Source of the DNA: JBKBXU01 sp046313675
Lineage (GTDB): Bacteria > Bacteroidota > Bacteroidia > Cytophagales > Cytophagaceae
Length of the DNA stretch: 11,739 bases
Assembly: GCA_046313675.1 (NCBI GenBank)
Contig: JBKBXU010000133.1
Location: 1 to 11,739, forward strand
Direction: 5' to 3'
Below the pieces are notes generated by a model, which was not told the DNA's origin, made no database searches, and saw only the letters and a program-made list of their open reading frames with translations. The translations under genes were made by a program, and so were the position numbers. This document shows positions 1 through 7,341 of the stretch, one piece after another (position 1 is the stretch's first letter; the number at the start of each line of letters is the position of its first letter).

Positions 1-152
1 GAACTGACATCATAACATTATTAGAACTATGTTGACCTATGAAGGTTTTTGGTTTATATGCCTTAGCACACAAACCACAGCATCTTGCATAAGGTGAAAG
101 GATCCCCCGGAATAGAAACATAAAAATCAACCTCAAATGCGCTTTATCGCAA

Positions 153-181
153 CTCCGTGTTAAACTCTGTGTTCCTCCGTG
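153..181. repeat. Triplicated CTCYGTG micro-repeat
   Basis: CTCCGTG at 153-159, CTCTGTG at 165-171 and CTCCGTG at 175-181 are spaced 12 and 10 bases apart, and the last runs into GTTAG. From memory, phrases of this kind (CTCTGTGTTCCTCCGTGGTTA) recur between genes in many bacterial genomes as dispersed repeats. The three copies are seen directly; membership of a dispersed family is inference. Confidence 0.45.
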
Positions 182-248
182 GTTAGAACAGACAGAACCC
201 CTCAGTCCTTTGGGCTCTGACTATTACAAAACTTCCAATTAGCCTCCT

Positions 249-456
249 TCCCGAACCTGTTCCGGGATCTGTCGGCCACTGGCAGTGGTAAATGCCCGAT
301 CGAACATCCTTCTATGACGACTTCGCTACGCATCATTATTTCGTTACCTCCAACAGATGCCGGAACTGTGGCTTCACTAAGCCCCTCGCAAGTCCGGCAA
401 GGTCGTTCTGGCAGTATGCATTGGTTGATCGGCATGAAACGTCAGCGAAATGACGT
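249..456. repeat. Cluster of short inverted repeats in a GC-richer islet
   Basis: Four inverted repeats lie within about 210 bases. TCCCGAAC (249-256) faces GTTCCGGGA (259-267) with one bulged base. CCACTG (276-281) and CAGTGG (283-288) form a perfect 13-base palindrome around one base. TGCCGGA (358-364) pairs perfectly with TCCGGCA (393-399). ACGTCA (439-444) pairs with TGACGT (451-456) across a 6-base loop. None is followed by a T-run that would make a clear terminator. The cluster suggests a structured intergenic repeat, but its function is unknown. Confidence 0.4.
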
Positions 457-522
457 AAAAGGAACGATAAAATGAATTCAAGCATAAAATGCTCTACTGC
501 CAACCACTAATCCAAAAAACCA

Positions 523-1668
523 TTACTGACCTCTCAAGCTTTTCTTAAAAAAAAGTATTCCTCCGTCCAGGCTTGCAACTAAAAGCTTCAAAGTATCATT
601 TTCTATTTTAGGAAGGTATAATGGAAGACCAGTTGGTCCTTTAATATTTGGAAAATCATAATAATAGTTTGGATAATCAGTGGGGATAATGACAATAGTA
701 CTAGAGTCTTTTATATTTTCTAATACCAAGCCTTCATCCATGCTAAGGTTAAGAGAGTCATTTACAAAAATCTTGTCCAAAGTATAAAAGCCTCTTCTTT
801 CCTTTTCTCTAAATAAAAACTTTTGAGCATAACTATATTTTAACTGATTTCTTTCACGAAACACAAACCAACTTTCCGAACTATCTATACATACCCAACT
901 TCTCCCAAAATCTTCACTTTTATATAAATAGTACATATTGAAAAGGGTGTTTAATGCATACCTACCTCTTTGAATTGCAAAAACAATATCTGGAGATTTC
1001 TCGGATTGTAGAAGACCTTCTATTCCTGGTCTATTTATGCCATTCATCCGTTTTACAGGATTTGTTGTTGAATCAGTATATAAAAGTATATGCCCCCCGG
1101 CGAAATCAACGAAGGTCGAATCTGCTGCCTTAACTTCTCGTTCAAACCAAACTTGATGTATTAAGCCAGAATACTCATCCTCAGTAATTTGATTAATATT
1201 ATAGGTTAAATTTTCAACCGTTCTTATAAAGAACTTTTTTTCCTGCGTTTTAACAATTACATTAAGGACATTATTTGAATCTCTATAAAAGTGATCAACA
1301 TTATCACCAGAAGGCAAGGGTTGAGGTATAAACTTGCCATCATTGTCCTGGATAGCAATTTTCCCACCTTCAAAGTATACAAGATCACCGTTTTTGCTAA
1401 AACTAAAATATCCCATGAATTCACCAAAGGGCTGCTCTAACTGCCTCCAGTTCTTCCCATAATTATTGGTTATATAAACCCTCTTAAGGCCATTAAGAAC
1501 CCAGGTACCACTATCTGCAGGAGAGACTTCCAAGGAGGTGATTTTATCTCCCACCAAACCCTGATTCCTTTCCTCTACATATGGAAAATCTACTTTCTTA
1601 TTAATCTCACAACTTAAAAGAAAAATTGAAAGGAGATGGTAAAATATGATTAATTTAAATGTATTCAT
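523..1668 (-). CDS. Predicted lipoprotein with Asp-box (BNR-like) beta-propeller repeats
   Basis: This is a 381-residue protein with a lipoprotein signal: a hydrophobic stretch ends in LLSC at residues 17-20, so Cys20 would be lipidated. The residues after the cysteine (EINKK) are not the acidic stretch typical of surface-exported Bacteroidota lipoproteins, so a periplasm-facing location is possible but unproven. Two Asp-box-like motifs are visible, TNNYGKNW (67-74) and SEDFGRSW (251-258). The regular beta-strand/turn pattern fits a propeller of the sialidase/VPS10 type. No sialidase active-site pattern was recognised. The ATG follows the stop codon of the upstream DUF4157 gene after only three bases (TAA AAA ATG), so the two are almost certainly co-transcribed and translationally coupled. 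An immunity or accessory role for the DUF4157 protein is inference. I cannot name a specific function. Confidence 0.85.
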   Translation of the reverse strand: MNTFKLIIFYHLLSIFLLSCEINKKVDFPYVEERNQGLVGDKITSLEVSPADSGTWVLNGLKRVYITNNYGKNWRQLEQPFGEFMGYFSFSKNGDLVYFEGGKIAIQDNDGKFIPQPLPSGDNVDHFYRDSNNVLNVIVKTQEKKFFIRTVENLTYNINQITEDEYSGLIHQVWFEREVKAADSTFVDFAGGHILLYTDSTTNPVKRMNGINRPGIEGLLQSEKSPDIVFAIQRGRYALNTLFNMYYLYKSEDFGRSWVCIDSSESWFVFRERNQLKYSYAQKFLFREKERRGFYTLDKIFVNDSLNLSMDEGLVLENIKDSSTIVIIPTDYPNYYYDFPNIKGPTGLPLYLPKIENDTLKLLVASLDGGILFFKKSLRGQ

Positions 1669-1671
1669 TTT

Positions 1672-4056
1672 TTATGGAATGATAAGTATTTTATTACCAC
1701 TTCCCGTTATATCATGATAAAATGAATTAATGATATTTCCTCTAGGATTAAGATCTCCACGACTTACTCTTTTTTCTTCTTTTTTAACTAAAACCGTCCC
1801 TTTGGTTGAGAAAGAAAGTTCATAATCCTTAAATTCTTGTATTTTTTTCCCTGCAAGAATTGCGGTTTTAAAATTTGATGCATTTGTTGTAATTTTTATG
1901 TTTTCAAAATTAACAGTATTAAAATCAAAGTGATACTTCATTATTGATCCTCCAGCAGGCCATTCATACCATTCTTGCTTAACATAAGTGCTATACTTGT
2001 TTTGCATTTCTTTAATAGGCCCTCCTTTTGATTCATAATGGTAATTTGAAGGAGACATTACTCTTTTAATAGGATCAAAGAATAGCTTATCGCGTAACAT
2101 GTCTTTATTGACAAGATTTAATGAAATTATCCAGCTATTATCAAATATATCTTCACCTGATGTAAACTTTTTCCAAAACTCATCAGATAAATTTGGCATT
2201 AACCCCCAATGACTTAAGGTAGATTGAAGGCTTGAAAAGGCAAATTTCCCTGCCTGGTTGTTTCCCAGTTCATCCATAAATGCTTGATCCCCGCCTAAAG
2301 CACTCATTGCATGCTTTACATAATTACTACCACTTTTTTTCTTATTCCCTTCAATAGCACCATTGGTTATTGTTCCTGCCGATGTTATAATTTTCATTAA
2401 TAAGTCCTTTTTAGCCTTTTCTTGAATTCCTGTTGATTTTATGTTGTTGCTTAAAAAGTTTGAATAATGTGGGAAAATCGTTTCCATTGTTGCCCTTTTA
2501 ATTTCTGCTGCCAACAAACCTATTTCAATAGGTGAAGAAATTTCTGAAGGAGTTTCTTTAAACTTTTGAGAGGCTTGTAGAGTTAAATGGGTAGCTGCAT
2601 ATTTACTCTTCTCTAAAAGCTCATTATTGGACTTATCAATTTCCGCTGAGGCACTTGCTGAGTTACTACTTAATAATGAATTCAAACTAGTTGCTGTCGA
2701 CACTATTGCTCCTCTTAATGTAGAACTTCCAAAATCTTTTATTGACTGTGCTATCGCAGGAAGCTTGATTTCCTTAATTTTTACATTTGATGGCATCGTT
2801 TTTTCCAAACGATTCAACATTTTTGATTCAATAGCTGAAGTAGTGGCGGAGGCAACTATAGGTGCCCATGCATTTAAAATAGATATTGTAGCTATTATAC
2901 AACTCCTAGTAAAATCTTTTTTTTCTTTTTCATCTTTAATCGATGATTCAATACCTGTTACAGCAGCCTTTTCTCCAGCTTTCCTACTCGTGAAAATTAA
3001 ATCAAGTTCATCGTTCAAACTGTCTACCAAATCGGTTCCAAAACTTTGCTTTCCAATTGGGCTAAAGTTTGAATCAGCTAAACTTTTAGCAATTTCTTGA
3101 TCTTGGCTAGGATCAAGTGTAGATTTTTCCCCTGCTCCTTTTGAACGATTTTCTAGATTTTTTAATACTTGATCTTCTGTTATTGTTTCCTTCCTCTGCA
3201 CCCCACTCCCCTTCCCAGCCACTTCAGCAACTTTTCCCTCTGCCGCTTTCTTCCCCATCACGTCCGCTTCATGCTCCAATGCCGGGTCGTCGTTAACAGC
3301 CAACCCTTTGGCCTGGGTAGTGGCTTGCACCCTACCCTGTCTTTGTTGTACCACATGGGTAAGTTCATGACCTAAGAGTTCCTGTCCGCTTTGTGTTTCT
3401 GGATTGTACTGGCCTGGGGCGAAGTGTATGTCGTTGCCCTGGGCATAGGCCAAAGCGCCAACAGAGCTGGCTTGTTCTCCGGTATGTATATTTACATCAG
3501 AAAAATCTGTCCCAAAAGAACTCTCCATCTTTGCCTGAACATGTTCCGGCATTTTAGTGGTGCTGTCGCTTTTCATCTGAACCTTCTCAGGTTCTGCCGA
3601 ATACAATTGCATGGGCTTCAGCTTCATCTGAACTTCTTCCTCTTCAATACCCTGCATTTGCATAGGTTTCATCTGAAGCTCCTCCTCATCATCATATCCC
3701 TGCATCTGCATAGGCTTCATTTGAAGTTCTTCCTCATCATCATAGCCCATCATCTGCATGGGTTTCATCTGCAACTCCTCTTCTTCCACGTCACCCATCA
3801 TTTGCATGGGCTTCATTTTCATTTGAAGTTCTTCTTCCTCTACATCTCCCATAAGTTGCATAGGCTTCTTCTTCATTTGCAGTTCTTCTTCATCTGCAAC
3901 GCCCACAAATTGTAATGGATCGGGCTTCATCTGAAGTTCTTCCTCCTCAGGAAGCTCCGTCATTTGTGCCGGCGTATTTTTCTTCTGAACAGCATTTTGA
4001 TTTTCATTGGATTGAAAAATTTGCTGAGGGGCTGAAGCTGGTTTATGTATTTTCAT
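1672..4056 (-). CDS. DUF4157-containing protein, candidate eCIS cargo/toxin with unknown C-terminal domain
   Basis: This 794-residue protein has no signal peptide. Residues 1-34 are polar. Residues 35-155 are an array of acidic units carrying LQMKPMQ. Residues 169-243 match DUF4157, with the metal-site motif HELTH (230-234) inside GHELTHVVQQRQG and a conserved EHEAD (261-265) further on. After VQRK (287-290) comes a region of about 500 residues that I do not recognise. Its middle (about 380-570) is helical and rich in Ala, Ser and Thr, with hydrophobic stretches near 385-405 and 444-465. The last 120 residues look more beta-rich. DUF4157 is known to be common in proteins encoded beside contractile injection systems and in polymorphic toxins. 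The eCIS operon starts about 2.7 kb away on the other strand. Cargo status is therefore a reasonable inference, but the toxic activity is unknown. The lipoprotein gene follows directly. Confidence 0.88.
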   Translation of the reverse strand: MKIHKPASAPQQIFQSNENQNAVQKKNTPAQMTELPEEEELQMKPDPLQFVGVADEEELQMKKKPMQLMGDVEEEELQMKMKPMQMMGDVEEEELQMKPMQMMGYDDEEELQMKPMQMQGYDDEEELQMKPMQMQGIEEEEVQMKLKPMQLYSAEPEKVQMKSDSTTKMPEHVQAKMESSFGTDFSDVNIHTGEQASSVGALAYAQGNDIHFAPGQYNPETQSGQELLGHELTHVVQQRQGRVQATTQAKGLAVNDDPALEHEADVMGKKAAEGKVAEVAGKGSGVQRKETITEDQVLKNLENRSKGAGEKSTLDPSQDQEIAKSLADSNFSPIGKQSFGTDLVDSLNDELDLIFTSRKAGEKAAVTGIESSIKDEKEKKDFTRSCIIATISILNAWAPIVASATTSAIESKMLNRLEKTMPSNVKIKEIKLPAIAQSIKDFGSSTLRGAIVSTATSLNSLLSSNSASASAEIDKSNNELLEKSKYAATHLTLQASQKFKETPSEISSPIEIGLLAAEIKRATMETIFPHYSNFLSNNIKSTGIQEKAKKDLLMKIITSAGTITNGAIEGNKKKSGSNYVKHAMSALGGDQAFMDELGNNQAGKFAFSSLQSTLSHWGLMPNLSDEFWKKFTSGEDIFDNSWIISLNLVNKDMLRDKLFFDPIKRVMSPSNYHYESKGGPIKEMQNKYSTYVKQEWYEWPAGGSIMKYHFDFNTVNFENIKITTNASNFKTAILAGKKIQEFKDYELSFSTKGTVLVKKEEKRVSRGDLNPRGNIINSFYHDITGSGNKILIIP
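3592..3954 (-). repeat. Tandem repeats encoding (D/E)EEELQMK-PMQ units
   Basis: Residues 35-155 of the DUF4157 protein consist of seven degenerate units of 16-19 residues (about 48-57 bases). The core is EEELQMK followed by PMQMMG or PMQMQG and then two acidic or aromatic residues. Some units gain two residues (KK, MK or LK) between LQMK and PMQ. Units 4-6 are the most alike and exactly 16 residues long, which suggests recent duplication. A shorter VQMK (159-162), a VQAK (173-176) and a VQRK (287-290) echo the motif outside the array. Confidence 0.85.
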
Positions 4057-4069
4057 AGTAAAAAATCAG

Positions 4070-4083
4070 TCTATGGTCATAGA
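4070..4083. promoter_or_regulatory. Near-palindrome just upstream of the DUF4157 gene
   Basis: TCTATG and CATAGA are separated by two bases, giving a 14-base near-perfect dyad that ends 14 bases upstream of the DUF4157 start codon at 4056. It could be an operator or a small hairpin in the leader. A Bacteroidota TAnnTTTG promoter was not found with correct spacing in 4057-4162, so any regulatory role is speculative. Confidence 0.2.
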
Positions 4084-4145
4084 ACATTGAATTAAAACAG
4101 GTCTATCAACCATCGAATTCATGATTAATAAAACACTTAAACTTC

Positions 4146-4165
4146 TAAATTTATTTTGAAATTTA
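4146..4165 (-). terminator. Weak AT-only hairpin overlapping a stop codon
   Basis: TAAATTT (4146-4152) and AAATTTA (4159-4165) form a perfect 7-base stem across a 6-base loop and include the stop codon of the 4163-4753 gene. The stem is entirely A/T and no clean T-run follows, so it would be a poor intrinsic terminator. Read-through into the DUF4157 gene is possible. Confidence 0.15.
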
Positions 4166-4753
4166 AAACTTATTCATTGTTTTCTTTAGCTTTTTTTCAA
4201 GCCTTTTCGCTCTGTTCAGCCTGTTCATTGCTCTTCGCTCTTTAGCCTCGGCTGCATCCAGCTTACGCTCATATTCGTTCAGGTCAACCCCGGCTGGAAG
4301 GGCCGAAAGTTTAGACTGGTTTTCCAAATATACAATGGCTTTGTAAATTTTACGTCCTTTGGAATTTAGCTTATAATAACAAGTCATTTCCAAATCCATC
4401 TTCTTCTTTTTCTTCTTTTTCTCAACCTTTTTGTACAGCCCGTTTTCAAGAATTTTAGCTACACCAGTAGAAAAGAAATCACTGGTTTCCATTGGATCGT
4501 TTTTCTTGTGATCCTGAAGCATGGTATAGTACCCAAGGCTGTCGCTGATCAAAAAAGCCCATTGGTTTTTGCACTGTACAGCATACATTTTATAGGAATG
4601 GCCTGCTGCTGTCTTTCCCGCATAACTAGCTTTCAGTGACTTGAATTTCGGAGCAGGTTCTTTGGTGTTAGTGGCACTGTCTTTCCTTCCGGCATAAGTG
4701 GTGGAGGAGAACAACAAAGAAAATACCAACAGAGCTGATGTGAAAATCTTCAT
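4163..4753 (-). CDS. Small secreted lysine-rich protein of unknown function
   Basis: The start chosen at 4753 gives 196 residues and places a classical signal peptide directly at the N terminus (MKIFTSALLVFSLLFSSTTYA, likely cut after TYA). An in-frame ATG at 4777 would add eight polar residues. The mature protein is strongly basic. It has a run of seven lysines in the middle (encoded at 4400-4420) and a C-terminal segment of about 35 residues rich in Lys, Arg, Glu and Ala that should form a basic helix or coiled coil. Between them is a soluble, probably beta-rich region with two cysteines. No family was recognised. The gene lies 106 bases upstream of the DUF4157 gene on the same strand and is divergent from the GH18 gene. 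That places it in the intergenic control region between the cargo side and the machine side, but a role in either is not shown. Confidence 0.75.
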   Translation of the reverse strand: MKIFTSALLVFSLLFSSTTYAGRKDSATNTKEPAPKFKSLKASYAGKTAAGHSYKMYAVQCKNQWAFLISDSLGYYTMLQDHKKNDPMETSDFFSTGVAKILENGLYKKVEKKKKKKKMDLEMTCYYKLNSKGRKIYKAIVYLENQSKLSALPAGVDLNEYERKLDAAEAKERRAMNRLNRAKRLEKKLKKTMNKF

Positions 4754-4921
4754 GGTATAATTATACTGAGAAACCATATTATTATAATTTGAGTATTTTA
4801 CTGGTTTAAGATGTACAAATTTGAAAAAAAAATCTCAATTTTTCTTTAAAAAAATTACATTCTTCGTTATTATTGAACTCTGAAAAAATCAGAAGCTATT
4901 TAATCCTTACATTTATTTCAA

Positions 4922-6709
4922 ATGTTCTGCCAGTTAATACCAGTTTTCCGAATACTAACATTGTTGTTTTGTCTGTTTTATTTTACTGCTCCGGCTATTC
5001 ACGCCCAAAGCATAAAAAATAAAATAGAAGATCTCGTTGACGGCAAACAAAAAAGCCTTAAAGAAAAAGAACAACAGGAAGCCGAGCTTAGGGCTGCCCA
5101 ACGTGCCCTCATGATGGAGGCGGATACGACGCGTCCAATGTTGGACGAAGTTTTTGATGATCCTGCCGAATACGCAGAAAAAGAAAAATCAAACTTTAAA
5201 GACCGCAACCAATTAGTTAAAAAAAGGGCACCCGGAAATGGGGCAAAGTTCTCTGAAGAAGAATGGCAGAAACTACTTCTGATCCGGGACGATAATGTTT
5301 ATAAAGAGGAACACAAGCTGGATTCCACAAAACATGTGTTCGGATGGCATCCTTACTGGATGGGAAATTCCTACAACAGCTACAATTTCTCCCTGCTTTC
5401 TACGGTCGCTTATTTTTCCTATGAATTAGACCCCCTTACAGGAAAATATACAACCATCCACCAATGGAGCACGACTTCTCTTATAGATTCTGCCCACAAG
5501 CATAATTGCAAGGTGGTACTTAGTGTTACAAATTTTGGGAGCAAAAACAACAATCTTTTCCTTTCCAACTTAAGCGCACAAAAAACTTTTATTAATACGC
5601 TTATTACATTGCTCCGTGAACGTAATGCCGATGGCGTAAATATTGATTTTGAAAATGTCAGCGGTGCGGATAGAAATAAGCTCACTAATTTCATCATAGA
5701 TCTTTCAGAAAGGTTAAAGGCCGCAAGAAAAGATTACTTAGTTACCATGGCACTTCCGGCATTTGATTTTGACAATGCCTTCGATACACGGAATTTAAAA
5801 AACTACGTCGACCTGTTTGTTATAATGGGCTATGAATTCCACGGACAAACCAGCCGGGTTGCCGGCCCTGTCGCTCCTATCTCAAGTGGCAACATCTGGT
5901 GGGAATTTAACTTGGAAAGGTCACTGGCAGAATATTTAGTATCCGGAGTTCCATCTACCAAATTGCTTATGGGCCTTCCATACTATGGGGCTGAATGGCA
6001 TACGGAGGACCTTATGTTTCCGTCTAAAGCCAAGCAGTTTATACGTTACCCGATGTATCGCAACATCATGGATCAGTTTGGCAAGGGTGCCGGAAATGAA
6101 GATGATGTAAGTCAAAGCCGCTTCTATGTGTACCGGGATAATAACAACCGCTACAGACAAATCTGGTTTGAAGACAGTACGTCACTCGCTAAAAAGTATG
6201 ACTGGGTCAAATCAAAGAAATTAGGAGGGGTAGGAATCTGGGCTTTAGGTTATGACAATGGCTACACAGAACTATGGAAGCTTTTGGCAGAAAAATTTGC
6301 CATCAAAGAACCCGAAGTCAAAGAAGTATTAGAGGCAAGTACGAAGGTAAGTGGCAAAACGCCGTCAGGAAGACGGTTGTTTGGCTTTGCCATGAGGATG
6401 ATCAGAAATCCAAAAACACTTTTAACCAACCCTCGCCCTTTAGTAACTATATTCGGAGCTTTTTTTGGAATAAGTGTTGTAGGCTTCCTGATGATTTACA
6501 GGTACGGCTATCGTTTACGTCGGGTATCCAAACTGCTCATTCAAAGCACATTAACATTGTTTATCATCCTGGCTATTGCCCTGATCTTTATTGCGCTGAA
6601 ATATTTGGCACTTCGGGAAGTAGCCTGGCTAATTGGAGGATTTGTGGTAGGATGTATAATGTTTTTATTGTACAGCAGGCATTTCTTAACAGAAAAGGAT
6701 TTGCCTTAA
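4922..6709 (+). CDS. Membrane-anchored GH18-family glycosidase-like protein
   Basis: This is a 595-residue protein. Residues 1-28 are a signal peptide (cut near AIHA/Q29), followed by a charged helical region (about 30-130). A GH18 TIM-barrel domain spans about 137-460. The catalytic motif is DGVNIDFE (237-244): against the family pattern DxxDxDxE it keeps D237, D242 and the acid/base E244, with Asn240 at the second Asp. This variant is familiar from YaaH/SleL-type enzymes acting on peptidoglycan-like glycans. Further barrel signatures are VDLFVIMGYEF (296-306), LLMGLPYYGAEW (348-359) and GGVGIWALGYD (435-445). Three C-terminal membrane helices follow (about 504-526, 537-560 and 566-585), so the enzyme is probably tethered with its barrel outside the cytoplasm. 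The eCIS operon starts 77 bases downstream on the same strand. A part in cell-wall opening, release or anchoring of the particle is plausible but unproven. Chitinase-like activity is the alternative. Confidence 0.88.
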   Translation: MFCQLIPVFRILTLLFCLFYFTAPAIHAQSIKNKIEDLVDGKQKSLKEKEQQEAELRAAQRALMMEADTTRPMLDEVFDDPAEYAEKEKSNFKDRNQLVKKRAPGNGAKFSEEEWQKLLLIRDDNVYKEEHKLDSTKHVFGWHPYWMGNSYNSYNFSLLSTVAYFSYELDPLTGKYTTIHQWSTTSLIDSAHKHNCKVVLSVTNFGSKNNNLFLSNLSAQKTFINTLITLLRERNADGVNIDFENVSGADRNKLTNFIIDLSERLKAARKDYLVTMALPAFDFDNAFDTRNLKNYVDLFVIMGYEFHGQTSRVAGPVAPISSGNIWWEFNLERSLAEYLVSGVPSTKLLMGLPYYGAEWHTEDLMFPSKAKQFIRYPMYRNIMDQFGKGAGNEDDVSQSRFYVYRDNNNRYRQIWFEDSTSLAKKYDWVKSKKLGGVGIWALGYDNGYTELWKLLAEKFAIKEPEVKEVLEASTKVSGKTPSGRRLFGFAMRMIRNPKTLLTNPRPLVTIFGAFFGISVVGFLMIYRYGYRLRRVSKLLIQSTLTLFIILAIALIFIALKYLALREVAWLIGGFVVGCIMFLLYSRHFLTEKDLP

Positions 6710-6786
6710 AGAAAATTATTAATAAATTGGGGCCTTAAACTTTCAACGCAGTTAATTTTTTGAGCCCGATTTTTTGCTCAGTTTTT

Positions 6787-7332
6787 ATGATATATTCAGT
6801 TTTGTATTCCATTTCAGAGTCTCTTAACCAGTATCTGAAAAACCGTTTCGGCTTTGATGAAGAGAAGGTATTACTATCAAACATAGTAAACCAGGATGGG
6901 AGTATGGCCATTACTGAAGGTGATAAGGTAGTAATGACGCTGGTTAATATTCAACAGGAGAAAATAAACCTGCGTCCAACTTCCGGAAGCATGAACCCTC
7001 CGGTAAATGTTAATCTTTTTGTATTGTTCTCATCCTACTTCGGAGAAAACAACTATGAGGAATCACTAAAATTCTTATCTGCCGTGTTGAGCTTTTTTCA
7101 GGCCAACAATGTCATGAATCAATATAATACACCTGACCTGGATCCATCCGTCGAAAAAATAACTTTTGAAATCGTGAATCAGGACCTTCAGGGCCTCAGT
7201 TTCCTCTGGGGGGTGCTCGGCGGAAAATACATGCCCAGCATACTATATAAAATCAAGATGGTTAAAATTCAAGAAGGTAACTTCAGGGGTGAAACTCCTT
7301 CATTAAGCGGTTTTGGATCCAACGTATCATAA
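6787..7332 (+). CDS. eCIS cap / tail terminator protein (DUF4255, Afp16/Pvc16-like)
   Basis: This is 181 residues from the ATG at 6787. A TTG at 6760 would add nine residues, but family members begin like MIYSVLYSISESLNQYL, so the ATG is preferred. Family hallmarks are visible: the N-terminal helix SISESLNQYLKNRF, the central NPPVNVNLFVLFSSYF (70-85) followed by YEESLKFLSAVLSFFQ (90-105), and the C-terminal GLSFLWGVLGGKYMPSILYK (136-155). In Afp and PVC particles the protein closes the distal end of the sheath and tube and helps set particle length. Here it heads the operon, whereas in the Serratia Afp cluster it is last. The next gene begins 9 bases after its stop. No clear promoter was found: TAATTTTT at 6753-6760 with TTG at 6727-6729 is only a weak match to the Bacteroidota consensus. 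Confidence 0.85.
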   Translation: MIYSVLYSISESLNQYLKNRFGFDEEKVLLSNIVNQDGSMAITEGDKVVMTLVNIQQEKINLRPTSGSMNPPVNVNLFVLFSSYFGENNYEESLKFLSAVLSFFQANNVMNQYNTPDLDPSVEKITFEIVNQDLQGLSFLWGVLGGKYMPSILYKIKMVKIQEGNFRGETPSLSGFGSNVS

Positions 7333-7341
7333 ATTTTTTAA

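Larger units (their letters stand above)
1..522. other. Intergenic region with no convincing gene
   Basis: I see no gene that can be supported here. The first 150 bases are AT-rich and featureless. From about 150 to 460 the composition becomes more GC-rich and several short inverted repeats appear. The last 60 bases lead into the 3' end of the minus-strand lipoprotein gene. A 77-codon open frame on the minus strand (202-435) crosses the palindromic part. Its translation resembles no protein I know and it has no obvious start signal, so I treat it as non-coding. No tRNA or clear terminator was seen. Confidence 0.6.

Noticed and set aside
202..435. 77-codon open frame on the minus strand
   Set aside because: It spans several inverted repeats in an intergenic islet, has no recognisable domain or start signal, and looks like the chance translation of a dispersed repeat.
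481..493. AGCAT-AAA-ATGCT hairpin downstream of the lipoprotein gene as a terminator
   Set aside because: The stem is only five pairs and no T-run follows on the minus strand.
2627..3100. 157-codon plus-strand open frame
   Set aside because: It is wholly antisense to the DUF4157 gene, has no context or start signal, and is composed of shadow codons.
3391..3915. 174-codon plus-strand frame rich in Leu, His and Phe
   Set aside because: It is the antisense of the acidic LQMK repeat array; its periodic composition is copied from the repeats of the real gene.
4908..4915. TACATTTA as a Bacteroidota -7 promoter element for the GH18 gene
   Set aside because: It lies only 6 bases from the start codon, leaving no room for a transcript start, and the upstream TTG is too far away.
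6274..6738. 154-codon plus-strand frame overlapping the end of the GH18 gene
   Set aside because: It runs out of frame with the GH18 gene, whose membrane helices and stop codon are clear; no frameshift is needed to explain either.
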